Part shown: piece after piece, positions 1 to 6,803 of the stretch
Numbering within the stretch: position 1 is the first letter of the stretch
Layout of the letters: every line of letters starts with the position of its first letter
Assembly: GCA_003647375.1 (NCBI GenBank)
Contig: QMMS01000073.1
Coordinates: 1-16,122, forward strand
DNA: 16,122 nucleotides
DNA from: Deltaproteobacteria bacterium
Lineage (GTDB): Bacteria > Desulfobacterota > Desulfobacteria > Desulfobacterales > B30-G6
Direction: 5' to 3'
The notes under the pieces: model-generated
What the model saw: only the letters and a program-made list of their open reading frames with translations
The model's database searches: none
What the model was told of the DNA's origin: nothing
Made by a program: the position numbers and the translations under genes

Positions 1-62
1 GCATGGCCCATGGTCGACAAAAAGAAAAAAATAATAAGGATGAACAGGCTGGTTTTTTTCAT
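1..62 (-). CDS. 5' end of a secreted protein gene (runs off the left edge)
   Basis: Read on the minus strand, an ATG at 62-60 is preceded by GGAGGAACC, a strong ribosome binding site. It opens a frame that stays open to the window edge (20 codons plus two bases). The residues are a textbook signal peptide start: MKKTS, then an unbroken hydrophobic run (LFILIIFFFLS), then TMGHA, which could be the signal-peptidase site. The gene lies 80 bp downstream of the enoyl-CoA hydratase-like gene on the same strand, so the two could be co-transcribed. The mature protein is outside the window, so no function can be given. Confidence 0.6.
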   Translation of the reverse strand, partial: MKKTSLFILIIFFFLSTMGH

Positions 63-115
63 GGTTCCTCCAAAAAAATAATGATGTTGGCATATCACCG
101 CGCTGTTAGTCTGTT

Positions 116-149
116 CCGATAATAAAAGCGACAACGTCGATTTTATCGG
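116..149. repeat. imperfect hairpin across the stop codon of the hydratase gene
   Basis: CCGATAA (116-122) pairs perfectly with TTATCGG (143-149), and inside it CGAC (129-132) pairs with GTCG (136-139) around AAC. The stop codon of the minus-strand hydratase gene (145-143) lies in the outer arm. No run of T follows on either strand, so it is not a convincing intrinsic terminator. It may stabilise a 3' end or separate the two minus-strand genes. Confidence 0.35.
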
Positions 150-949
150 CCCTTGAATACAGGCTTCCTCTTTTCGATGGCGGCGGTGACGGCTTCGATA
201 CCATCTTCGCAGATGAGCATGGCAGCATTTTTCTGGGCAACATATTTGAGCCCTGCCGCGGTGCCGTGATCGCTGGTAAAGCGCAGAACATCCTTGACGC
301 CCTGGACGGCAAGAGGCGAGTTGTCCGCCATTTCCTGGGCCAGTTCTTCAGCTTTTTGAAACAAGGATTTTTTGTCTTCACATAAATGGGTGATAAATCC
401 GATCCGGTAGGCATCTTCGCCGGAAAAATCCCTTCCAGTAAGGCAGAGTTCCCTTGTCCAGGGTTCACCTACAATTCGTTGAAGCCGCTGAGTGGTGCCA
501 AGATCCGCGACAAAGGCCAGTTTGGTTTCACGAACTGAAAAAACTGCATCCCTGGTGGCTATACGAATATCGCAGGCACAGGCAATGTCAACACCGCCCC
601 CGATACAGTGGCTGTGCGATGCCAAAATCACTGGTTTGTTGCACGTCTCAATGATGTTGGTGCTGGCTTGTCCGTAGAGAATGGTTCTACGCAGGCGCTC
701 TCGATAATCGGCTGTTTGTTTTTCGATCAAGCCTGCCAGCGCTGACAGTTCCAAACCGGCGCAGAAACTTTTCCCTTCTCCTTTGAGAACGATAACGCGA
801 ACATTTTCGTCCTGATCCAGCTGTTGGAAGGTTGCCACCAATTGTTCAAGCATTTGGAAATTCAATGCATTTCGTTTTTCAGGTCTATTCAGCGTTACCC
901 AGGCAACGTGTCCCTTTATTTCGCGTTTTACAAAGCTGCTCTCGTTCAT
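143..949 (-). CDS. enoyl-CoA hydratase/isomerase family protein, dienoyl-CoA isomerase-like
   Basis: A crotonase-fold protein of 268 residues, acting on acyl-CoA thioesters in the cytoplasm. The first oxyanion-hole segment is GKSFCAGLELSAL and the second is HCIGGGVDIACACDIR. The acid residues are Asp121 (GGGVD), Glu141 (SVRE) and Asp149 (FVADLG). In rat delta3,5-delta2,4-dienoyl-CoA isomerase (ECH1) the catalytic acids are Asp176, Glu196 and Asp204, with the same 20- and 8-residue spacing and a similar GGGVD...KE...ADVGTLQRL context. A plain hydratase would have two glutamates instead. I chose the ATG at 949 because GGGGGTCAAG sits just upstream; an in-frame ATG at 982 lacks a comparable site. 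It is divergent from rsgA. I infer double-bond shuffling during unsaturated fatty or alicyclic acyl-CoA degradation; the exact substrate is open. Confidence 0.9.
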   Translation of the reverse strand: MNESSFVKREIKGHVAWVTLNRPEKRNALNFQMLEQLVATFQQLDQDENVRVIVLKGEGKSFCAGLELSALAGLIEKQTADYRERLRRTILYGQASTNIIETCNKPVILASHSHCIGGGVDIACACDIRIATRDAVFSVRETKLAFVADLGTTQRLQRIVGEPWTRELCLTGRDFSGEDAYRIGFITHLCEDKKSLFQKAEELAQEMADNSPLAVQGVKDVLRFTSDHGTAAGLKYVAQKNAAMLICEDGIEAVTAAIEKRKPVFKGR

Positions 950-1160
950 CTTGACCCCCATATTACCGTAACTATGATTCAACAGAATCGGTTGGCGATT
1001 TTAATCGTGTAGCTATTTTATTATTAGAACGGACATGAAAAAACAAGCTTAATGAAGGGCATTTGCTCATGGAAAAGCCATTGTTCCCAACCCCGAAATC
1101 TCATAAACTTGAAATATTCGGACTAAAATCGTTTCAAAGGAATTATTTTGACAATGATGG

Positions 1161-2252
1161 ATGGATTTTTTAGCATCAAGCCATATGAAGACGAAACCCT
1201 CCAGCTTAAAAGAAGAGCAGACAGGTCGGGTCGACACTGTCATGGACGATGCAATGGACATGGCCAGGGTGATTGCCGTAGATCGGGAACACTACGTGGT
1301 TGCCAATGAAAATCAGGAAACAACGGCTGAAATTACAGGCAAACTCATGTTCAGTGCGGAAAGTCCCCTTGATTATCCAGCCGTGGGTGATTGGGTACGG
1401 GTTCAAATGGTGGACCAGGGGTCCCGGGCAATTATTCATGATATCTGTCAGCGAAAAACCATATTAAAGCGCAAAACCGCCGGCAGAAAAATATCCCATC
1501 AACTCATCGCTGCCAACATTGACACGGCTTTTATTGTCCAGTCCCTGGACACCAATTATAACCTGAGACGGCTGGAGCGGTACATGGTCATGGTCTACGA
1601 TGGTGGTATCCAGCCGGTGGCGCTGCTGAGCAAGGGCGATTTGCTTGAAACCCATGCCATTGAAATGCGCTTGAATGAAATCGCTGCCATCTTTCCAGAG
1701 CGGCAGGTTATCGCCTTCAGCAATAAAACCGGAGAAGGGCTGGACAGCATATGGGCACTCCTGACACCCGGAAATACCTATTGTTTGCTGGGATCATCGG
1801 GGGTTGGCAAGACAACCCTGCTTAACAGCCTGCTCAAGAACAGCGTGTTTGAGACCCGAACGGTAAGGGAAAAAGACGGCAAGGGTCGGCACACCACCAC
1901 ACGCCGGCAGCTCATACGTGTGAAAAATGACGCCATGATCATTGACACACCCGGCATGCGGGAGCTTGGAAGTCTTGCAGTGGACAGCGGGTTAAAGAGC
2001 GCATTTCATGAGATCGATCAGCTGTCAAGCACTTGCCGTTTCCAGGATTGTTCCCATACACAGGAAAAAGGGTGTGCCGTCCTGTCCGCCGTAGCAGATG
2101 GCCGCCTTTCCAGAGAGCGCTACCAGAACTATTTGAAAATGAAGAAAGAATCCATGTTTCATGAAATGTCCTATCAAGAAAAAAAGAAAAAAGACAAGCA
2201 ATTCGGGAAACTGGTTAAATCTGTTATGAAGTCTAAAAAAAACCGACGGTAA
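1161..2252 (+). CDS. rsgA: ribosome small-subunit-dependent GTPase A (RsgA/YjeQ)
   Basis: A circularly permuted GTPase that acts late in 30S subunit maturation, 363 residues as called. In order it shows an N-terminal OB-fold region (about 34-105), the G4 motif SKGD (157-160), G5-like SNKTGEG (187-193), the P-loop GSSGVGKT (211-218), the G2 switch GRHTTTRRQL (242-251), and G3 DTPGMREL (262-269). The zinc knuckle is Cys292, Cys297, His299 and Cys305. The permuted G4-G5-G1-G2-G3 order is the family hallmark. The C-terminal tail is very lysine-rich, fitting rRNA contact. The start is uncertain: the nearest AAAGGA (1136-1141) is too far from 1161, two out-of-frame ATGs lie at 1154 and 1157, and later in-frame ATGs (1185, 1242) have weaker sites. 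The small exported-protein gene follows after 18 bp. Confidence 0.95.
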   Translation: MDFLASSHMKTKPSSLKEEQTGRVDTVMDDAMDMARVIAVDREHYVVANENQETTAEITGKLMFSAESPLDYPAVGDWVRVQMVDQGSRAIIHDICQRKTILKRKTAGRKISHQLIAANIDTAFIVQSLDTNYNLRRLERYMVMVYDGGIQPVALLSKGDLLETHAIEMRLNEIAAIFPERQVIAFSNKTGEGLDSIWALLTPGNTYCLLGSSGVGKTTLLNSLLKNSVFETRTVREKDGKGRHTTTRRQLIRVKNDAMIIDTPGMRELGSLAVDSGLKSAFHEIDQLSSTCRFQDCSHTQEKGCAVLSAVADGRLSRERYQNYLKMKKESMFHEMSYQEKKKKDKQFGKLVKSVMKSKKNRR

Positions 2253-2270
2253 CAACACAAGGAGAAAAAG

Positions 2271-2639
2271 ATGAAATGGCTTGCAGCTTTTATCCTGGTG
2301 ATTATAGTTCCGGCCATGCTGACATATGCCGGCGAAGCAGATGTGGTCAAAGTCAACGTCGTCACGGCTGGAGAGAGAACCTATCGTTTCGACGTCACCT
2401 TGCGGCATGATGACACGGGCTGGGATCACTATGCAGACAAATGGGAGGTCGTTTTATTGGATGGGACTGTCTTGGGTACCCGAAAACTGCTTCATCCGCA
2501 TGTCAACGAACAACCCTTTACGCGAAGTTTGTCAGGTGTTAGAATCCCCAATAATATTCAACAGGTACTGGTCCGGGCCCATGATTCGGTGCATGCTTAT
2601 GGTGGTCAGGTTTTAACCGTAGACCTTCCGGCAAAATAG
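2271..2639 (+). CDS. small exported protein of unknown function
   Basis: A 122-residue protein with an AAGGAG ribosome site 6 bp before the ATG. Residues 1-20 form a signal peptide (MKWLAAFILVIIVPAMLTYAG) with likely cleavage near Ala20. The mature part (about 100 residues) is rich in beta-type alternation and charged residues: DVVKVNVVTAGERTYRFDV, then LRHDDTGWDHYADKWEVVLLDG, and a C-terminal VRAHDSVHAYGGQVLTVDLP. It contains no cysteine, so no disulfide or haem site. The pattern suggests a small periplasmic beta-sandwich. I do not recognise a named family. The short gap from rsgA suggests read-through transcription rather than a shared function. Confidence 0.8.
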   Translation: MKWLAAFILVIIVPAMLTYAGEADVVKVNVVTAGERTYRFDVTLRHDDTGWDHYADKWEVVLLDGTVLGTRKLLHPHVNEQPFTRSLSGVRIPNNIQQVLVRAHDSVHAYGGQVLTVDLPAK

Positions 2640-2640
2640 G

Positions 2641-2790
2641 AAGGATGCGCTTAGATTTTTGTTGATCTCGGGTAAGCCCATCAGAGAATCTGTTGCCTGG
2701 CAAGGTCCCATTGTCATGAATACCCAAGAAGAATTGCGGATCGCATTTGAAGAATATGAAACAGGGACCTTTATTAAATGCGCCAATTAA
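2641..2790 (+). pseudogene. C-terminal remnant of a pirin-family gene
   Basis: This frame is open from about 2623 to the TAA at 2788-2790 but has no usable start. It reads KDALRFLLISGKPI, then RESVAWQGPIVMNT, then [18 protein letters not shown]. This closely matches, from memory, the conserved end of bacterial pirins (LLVSGKPL.EPVAW.GPIVMNT.EE...AF..Y..GTFI). Pirins are about 230-300 residues, so roughly the first four fifths are missing and no upstream pirin sequence is visible. The fragment lies directly after the exported-protein stop, and its last codons overlap the start of the GNAT gene at 2778 in another frame. I infer an old deletion that removed the body of the gene. It is very unlikely to make a functional protein. 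Confidence 0.75.
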
Positions 2791-3260
2791 TAGAAGTAAC
2801 AAAGACAAAGGATATTCAAACCGTACGGGAATTGTTTGATGAATATGCGGTTTCCATCGGTATTGATCTGACCTTTCAGAACTTTGAACAGGAATTGAAC
2901 CATATTGCAGACATCTATATGCCGCCGGAAGGCGCATTGTTTCTGGCTAAACAGGATGGGATGCAGGCAGGATGTGTGGGTTTGCGGAAAATTGACAGTC
3001 AGCGTTGTGAAATGAAGCGCTTGTATGTTCGGCAAAGATTCAGAGGCAAGGGTTTCGGCAATGCGCTATGCCGGGAAATTATCCTAAAAGGGAGAAAGCT
3101 CGGTTACAAAGAAATGCTCCTGGACACCCTCTCAACGATGGTTGACGCACAGACGCTCTACCGATCGCACGGCTTTAGAGAAACCGTGCCGTATTACCAT
3201 AACCCCCTACCCGAGGCACAATACATGCTGCTGACACTGGACGAAACTAAAAATGAATAA
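2778..3260 (+). CDS. GNAT-family N-acetyltransferase
   Basis: A 160-residue acetyl-CoA-dependent acyltransferase. The acetyl-CoA pyrophosphate loop is [13 protein letters not shown] (residues 85-97), matching the R/Q-x-x-G-x-G/A pattern of motif A. It is preceded by the beta-strand MKRLYV and followed by [11 protein letters not shown] and an LYRSHGF(R) motif-B region near the end, so the fold appears complete. The substrate cannot be read from the sequence. The ATG lies inside the pirin remnant and has only a weak AGGGA about 12 bp upstream. The last eight bases overlap the amidohydrolase gene, so the two are probably translationally coupled. It is the first gene of a four-gene block, and its link to the following enzymes is inferred from position only. 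Confidence 0.9.
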
Positions 3261-4164
3261 TGCACCCCAGCTGGATCTGCCGTTTCCTGCCGTGGGAGAC
3301 AAGGAAGGCGATGTTGTACCATTGGACCTGCCCGGTATTGTGGATACCCATGTTCATGTTTTTCCAGAGCCTGTTTTTAAGGCCCTGTGGGAGTGGTTCG
3401 AGAAATATGCATGGCCCATCCGCTACAAGGGTACCACGCCCGAGCTCCTGGAATATCTTTTGAAAAGGGGTGTTGACCATATTGTCGCCCTCCAGTATGC
3501 GCACAAGCCTGGAATTGCACGGGATCTCAATCAGTATATGCTAAACCTGTGCCGGAAATTTTCCGGACGCATCACCGGTCTGGCCACGATTTTTCCCGGC
3601 GAGACGGATGCGGCGCTCATTCTGGAAGATGCTTTTGCTGCCGGGCTGAAAGGTGTCAAACTGCATGCCCATGTTCAGTGCTTTGACATGAACAGTCCCG
3701 ACATGGACCCGATCTATGACGTTTGTTCACGAAAAGAGAAGCCACTCGTCATGCACGTGGGAAGAGAACCCAAGAGTGAAGCTTACATGTGTGATCCCTA
3801 TGTGCTCTGTCGGGCAGAAAAACTGGAACAGGTGTTGAGAAGCTATCCTGATCTCAGGATCTGTGTACCCCACCTGGGAATGGACGAGTATGTGGCCTAT
3901 CAGCGCATGACTGAAACATACGACAATCTCTGGCTTGACACATCCGTGGCTTGCGCCGATTTTCTGCCCACGGAGCAGGTTGTCCGGCTTGATGAGATGC
4001 GGGTCGATCGTATCATGTATGGCTCGGATTTTCCCAATATTCCTTATGCCTGGGACAGGGAAATCAAACAAATCAAGAACGCCCGGCTTTCAAGAGCATC
4101 TATGGCAAAAATATTCAGGGAGAACGCCCTGCAGTTTTTTAGTATTACACCGGAGGTATTATGA
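3253..4164 (+). CDS. amidohydrolase-2 family metal-dependent hydrolase (ACMSD-like)
   Basis: A TIM-barrel metallohydrolase of 303 residues, cytoplasmic. The metal ligands expected for the ACMSD/amidohydrolase-2 group are present: His33 and His35 (DTHVHVF), His168 (PLVMHVG), His207 (VPHLGM) and Asp259 (YGSDFP). A KLHAHVQ strand (136-142) is also typical. Family members decarboxylate or hydrolyse small ring acids, lactones and similar compounds. The substrate here is not identifiable. The start overlaps the GNAT gene by 8 bp and the stop overlaps the FlK-like gene in an ATGA junction. The first about 28 residues, before the first strand, form a proline-rich lead that may be non-catalytic. Co-translation with a thioesterase and an alpha/beta hydrolase suggests a shared catabolic or detoxification role, which is inference. 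Confidence 0.88.
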
Positions 4165-4592
4165 AAGAGACATTGAGGCCAGGGATTCATCACGAATTTA
4201 AATACAAGGTTCCCGAGTCCAAAACCGTTCCGGCTCTATATCCGGAAGCACTGGAATTTCAAGTCATGCCGAAAGTCCTGGCCACAGGTTATCTGGTGGG
4301 TCTTATCGAATGGACCTGCATCCAGGCCATCAACCCGCACATTGACTGGCCAAGAGAACAGACCGTGGGGACAAATATTCAGGTCAACCATACAGCAGCA
4401 ACACCCCCCGGACTTGTGGTAAGGGTTTTTGTGAAACTTGTCGAAGTCGATCGGCGCAGATTGGTTTTCGAGGTGTCTGCTTCGGATGGGATTGACATTG
4501 TCAGCAAGGGAACCCACGAACGTTTTGTTATTGATGCAGGGGCATTTGTAAAGAAAATTGAAGAGAAATCAAACCAGAAGGTGTCATCATGA
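4161..4592 (+). CDS. FlK-like hot-dog thioesterase (fluoroacetyl-CoA thioesterase family)
   Basis: A 143-residue single hot-dog-fold protein predicted to hydrolyse an acyl-CoA thioester. It follows, from memory, the Streptomyces cattleya fluoroacetyl-CoA thioesterase FlK over almost its whole length: KTV..LYPE..EF, ATG..VGL.EW, G..I.V.HTAATPPG, GTHER. The FlK catalytic residues map to Thr42, Glu50 and His77 (FlK Thr42, Glu50, His76). FlK Gly69 and Arg120 map to Gly70 and Arg121. Of the two phenylalanines that line the FlK fluorine-recognition site, Phe33 is kept but Phe36 is Met36. GGAGG lies just before the ATG, and both ends form ATGA overlaps with neighbours. Members outside FlK have broader or unknown substrates, so fluoroacetyl-CoA activity is not assured. 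Confidence 0.88.
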   Translation: MKETLRPGIHHEFKYKVPESKTVPALYPEALEFQVMPKVLATGYLVGLIEWTCIQAINPHIDWPREQTVGTNIQVNHTAATPPGLVVRVFVKLVEVDRRRLVFEVSASDGIDIVSKGTHERFVIDAGAFVKKIEEKSNQKVSS

Positions 4593-5839
4593 CATCGAAG
4601 AAACTCTATTTCAAGGGGAGCGGCGGCAACCGGTTGTCGGCACTGTTGGATCTACCTGCAGACAGTCGCCCCGAAGCGTTTGCCCTGTTCGCCCATTGCT
4701 TTACCTGTACCAAAAATCTCAAGTCGGCGAATTATATCAGCCGTGCGTTGACACGCGAAAGGGTTGCGGTACTACGATTTGACTTTACGGGTCTGGGTGA
4801 AAGTGAAGGCGATTTTGCCGATACGAATTTTTCGACCAACGTCGCAGATCTGGTGGCAGCGGCAAATTTTCTGAAAACCGGCTACGAAGCACCTAAGATC
4901 TTGATCGGCCACTCCCTTGGTGGCGCAGCGGTGCTCAAGGCAGCCGGACAGATATCCTCCAGCAAAGCGGTTGCCGTGATTGGCGCGCCGGCAGACACGG
5001 TTCACCTCATGCGGCATTTCGAAAAACACCAGGAAACAATTGCCAAGGATGGTGAGGCGGAAATAGCTATTGAAGGCAGACCGTTCAGGATAAAGAAGCA
5101 GTTTTTGGACGACTTGGGAGCGGCCCAAATAGAAGAGGCGGTTCGCAATCTCAGGAAAGCGCTGCTTGTTTTCCATTCCCCGATGGACAATACGGTGGGA
5201 ATCGACAATGCAGCACGATTGTTCCAGTACGCACGACATCCAAAAAGTTTTATTTCACTGGACCAGGCGGACCACCTGTTGATGAATGCCTCCGATGCAA
5301 GGTATGTCGGTGCCATGATTGCGTCCTGGGTGCGGAAGTATCTGGACCTGGAACAGCCGGAGTCCTCAAAAGAAGATGATGCAGGGAGCCGAGTTGTCGC
5401 GCAAATCGGAAAAACCGGATTTCGAACGGAAGTCATGGCCAACGGACTCTCCCTGGTTGCCGACGAGCCGGTTTCCGTTGGTGGAACAAACATGGGGCCG
5501 ACACCCTATGATTATCTCGTGGCCGGGCTGGGGGCCTGTACAGCCATGACCCTGCGCATGTATGCGGACCGTAAACAATGGCCTCTGGAAGAGGTGGTGG
5601 TTTCCTTGTCCCACAAGAAGGTTCACGCTAAGGACTGCGAAATGTGTGAAACAAACCAGCCTATGGTGGATTGGATCGAAAGAGAATTGGAACTGATCGG
5701 ACCCCTGGATGCATCCCAGTCTAAACGGTTGATGGAAATTGCCGACAGGTGTCCGGTTCATCGTACGCTGGAATCGAAGGTTAAAATCAAAACAACCTTA
5801 AAAAAAGTTGAACCGCAACAGCGAACGTATTCCCAGTAG
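4589..5839 (+). CDS. alpha/beta hydrolase-OsmC fusion protein
   Basis: A two-domain protein of 416 residues. Residues 1 to about 255 are an alpha/beta hydrolase with nucleophile Ser109 (GHSLGG), acid Asp200 (SPMDNTVG) and His229 (QADHLL). Residues about 275-405 are an OsmC/Ohr-type domain, a class that reduces organic hydroperoxides, with the paired cysteines Cys317 (GLGACTAM) and Cys378 (DRCPVHRTL). A further CxxC (Cys350, Cys353) follows HKKVHAKD, as I recall is usual for this fusion family. The fusion is known in bacterial annotations, but its substrate is not well defined. The ATG overlaps the thioesterase stop (ATGA). It closes the four-gene block; the MITE-like palindrome at 5924 follows. 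Confidence 0.93.
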   Translation: MTSKKLYFKGSGGNRLSALLDLPADSRPEAFALFAHCFTCTKNLKSANYISRALTRERVAVLRFDFTGLGESEGDFADTNFSTNVADLVAAANFLKTGYEAPKILIGHSLGGAAVLKAAGQISSSKAVAVIGAPADTVHLMRHFEKHQETIAKDGEAEIAIEGRPFRIKKQFLDDLGAAQIEEAVRNLRKALLVFHSPMDNTVGIDNAARLFQYARHPKSFISLDQADHLLMNASDARYVGAMIASWVRKYLDLEQPESSKEDDAGSRVVAQIGKTGFRTEVMANGLSLVADEPVSVGGTNMGPTPYDYLVAGLGACTAMTLRMYADRKQWPLEEVVVSLSHKKVHAKDCEMCETNQPMVDWIERELELIGPLDASQSKRLMEIADRCPVHRTLESKVKIKTTLKKVEPQQRTYSQ

Positions 5840-5923
5840 CGGCTGGACGTGAGCTCGCCGACAAGTCTTGCTGCGAGGTTCTTCAAATTTTATATTTGAC
5901 GTTTTTGTAAAATCTGAAACGAC

Positions 5924-5992
5924 GTCATGCCTGCGAAGGCAGGCATCCAGAAATATTTGAAAACACTGGATTCCCGCTTTCGCTGGAATGAC
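5924..5992. repeat. 69-bp palindromic MITE/REP-like element
   Basis: Two 27-bp arms, 5924-5950 (from GTCATGCC to ATCCAG) and 5966-5992 (from CTGGATTCCC to GGAATGAC), are inverted repeats of each other with 22 of 27 positions matching and a 15-bp AT-rich centre. Each arm also folds on itself; in the left arm TGCCTGC pairs perfectly with GCAGGCA around GAAG. The right arm encodes the VIPAKAGIQ-type peptide familiar as a spurious translation of a dispersed bacterial repeat. It sits in the 224-bp gap between the OsmC fusion and the flavin protein gene. It could act as a transcript-end hairpin for the upstream operon. Confidence 0.8.
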
Positions 5993-6063
5993 ACCTAATG
6001 GCGAATTAGACTTTTTACGAACAAACAATTTATTTTGGCAAACTATTGAGGAGACAGATCAGA

Positions 6064-6669
6064 ATGAAGCGAAGATCATGTGAGGTAACAGATCCTGAAG
6101 CCATTGAAAAAATTCTTTCAAAAGCCACTATCGGTCGCCTGGCAACGACCGATTTAGAAGGATACCCCTATATTACCCCGGTAAATTTTGTGTCCCATAA
6201 CGGTAATATTTATTTTCATTGTGCCTTAACCGGTGAAAAATTGGATAATATCACGCGCAATGCCAAAGTCGGTTTCCAGGTCGACATACCGTTGGCCTAC
6301 CTGGATTCACAATTCTCCGACGATGGCTCTCCCTGCAAGCTTCACCAGTTTTACCATTGTGTTGTCATGCGGGGAACGGCACGACTGGTAGATGAAATGC
6401 AGCTTAAACTCGATGCCTTGAACGCCCTGGTTGAAAAACATGAAAAAGGCAGGTCTCTCAAAAAAGTTCATCAAGACATGCCGGATTATAAAACCTGTGC
6501 AGTCGTTGAGATCCGTCCGGAAAAGATATCCGCCAAAAGCGATCTGGCTCAGGGGAAACCAGAAAACGTGAGGGCGGAACTATCAGAATATTTCAGGAAG
6601 CGGGGCTGGCCAAGGGATCTGGAAACGATCCAAGAAATGGGCATGGATCCCGACAGTAATTTAGATTAA
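6064..6669 (+). CDS. pyridoxamine 5'-phosphate oxidase-like flavin-binding protein
   Basis: A 201-residue protein of the FMN-binding split-barrel group (NimA/PNPOx-like). The N-terminal ATIGRLATTDLEGYPYITPVNFV and the following GNIYFHCALTGEKLDNI correspond to the first strands and the flavin phosphate region. Members use FMN or haem-type cofactors in oxidation-reduction of small molecules; the substrate here is unknown. I chose the ATG at 6064 because GAGGAG (6048-6053) lies at a good distance. A TTG 18 bases earlier also keeps the frame but would place that site inside the gene. A C-terminal extension (ELSEYFRKRGWPRDLETIQEMG) may be a dimer or lid helix. It stands alone between two intergenic gaps. 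Confidence 0.87.
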   Translation: MKRRSCEVTDPEAIEKILSKATIGRLATTDLEGYPYITPVNFVSHNGNIYFHCALTGEKLDNITRNAKVGFQVDIPLAYLDSQFSDDGSPCKLHQFYHCVVMRGTARLVDEMQLKLDALNALVEKHEKGRSLKKVHQDMPDYKTCAVVEIRPEKISAKSDLAQGKPENVRAELSEYFRKRGWPRDLETIQEMGMDPDSNLD

Positions 6670-6672
6670 GAC

Positions 6673-6704
6673 CGGATGTTTGCCGGCCTTCGGAAATCCG
6701 TTTT
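6673..6704 (+). terminator. possible weak terminator after the flavin protein gene
   Basis: CGGAT (6673-6677) pairs with ATCCG (6696-6700), with an inner CCG/CGG pairing, and four T residues follow. The stem is short and interrupted. It begins 4 bp after the stop codon. The rest of the gap to 6803 shows nothing else that I can interpret. Confidence 0.35.
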
Positions 6705-6803
6705 AAAGTCGGCCAAAACTCGCTCCAAAGGCGCCGTAAGACCCGCCGTTGCCAGTTGTATTAAAAAAAGTTCATGTGAAATTATATGTAGGAGAGGCAA
6801 ATC

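Noticed and set aside
1080..1114. Possible rsgA promoter: TTGTTC, 17-bp spacer, TAAACT.
   Set aside because: Both boxes match the sigma-70 consensus only partly, and an AT-rich gap of this size would give such matches by chance.
4161..4592. Calling the thioesterase a true fluoroacetate-resistance enzyme.
   Set aside because: One gate phenylalanine is changed and no fluorinase or related gene is in the window, so only the family is claimed.
5002..5493. 163-codon antisense frame opposite the alpha/beta hydrolase-OsmC gene.
   Set aside because: The sense frame has complete catalytic motifs; the antisense translation has no family features and no ribosome site that I can see.
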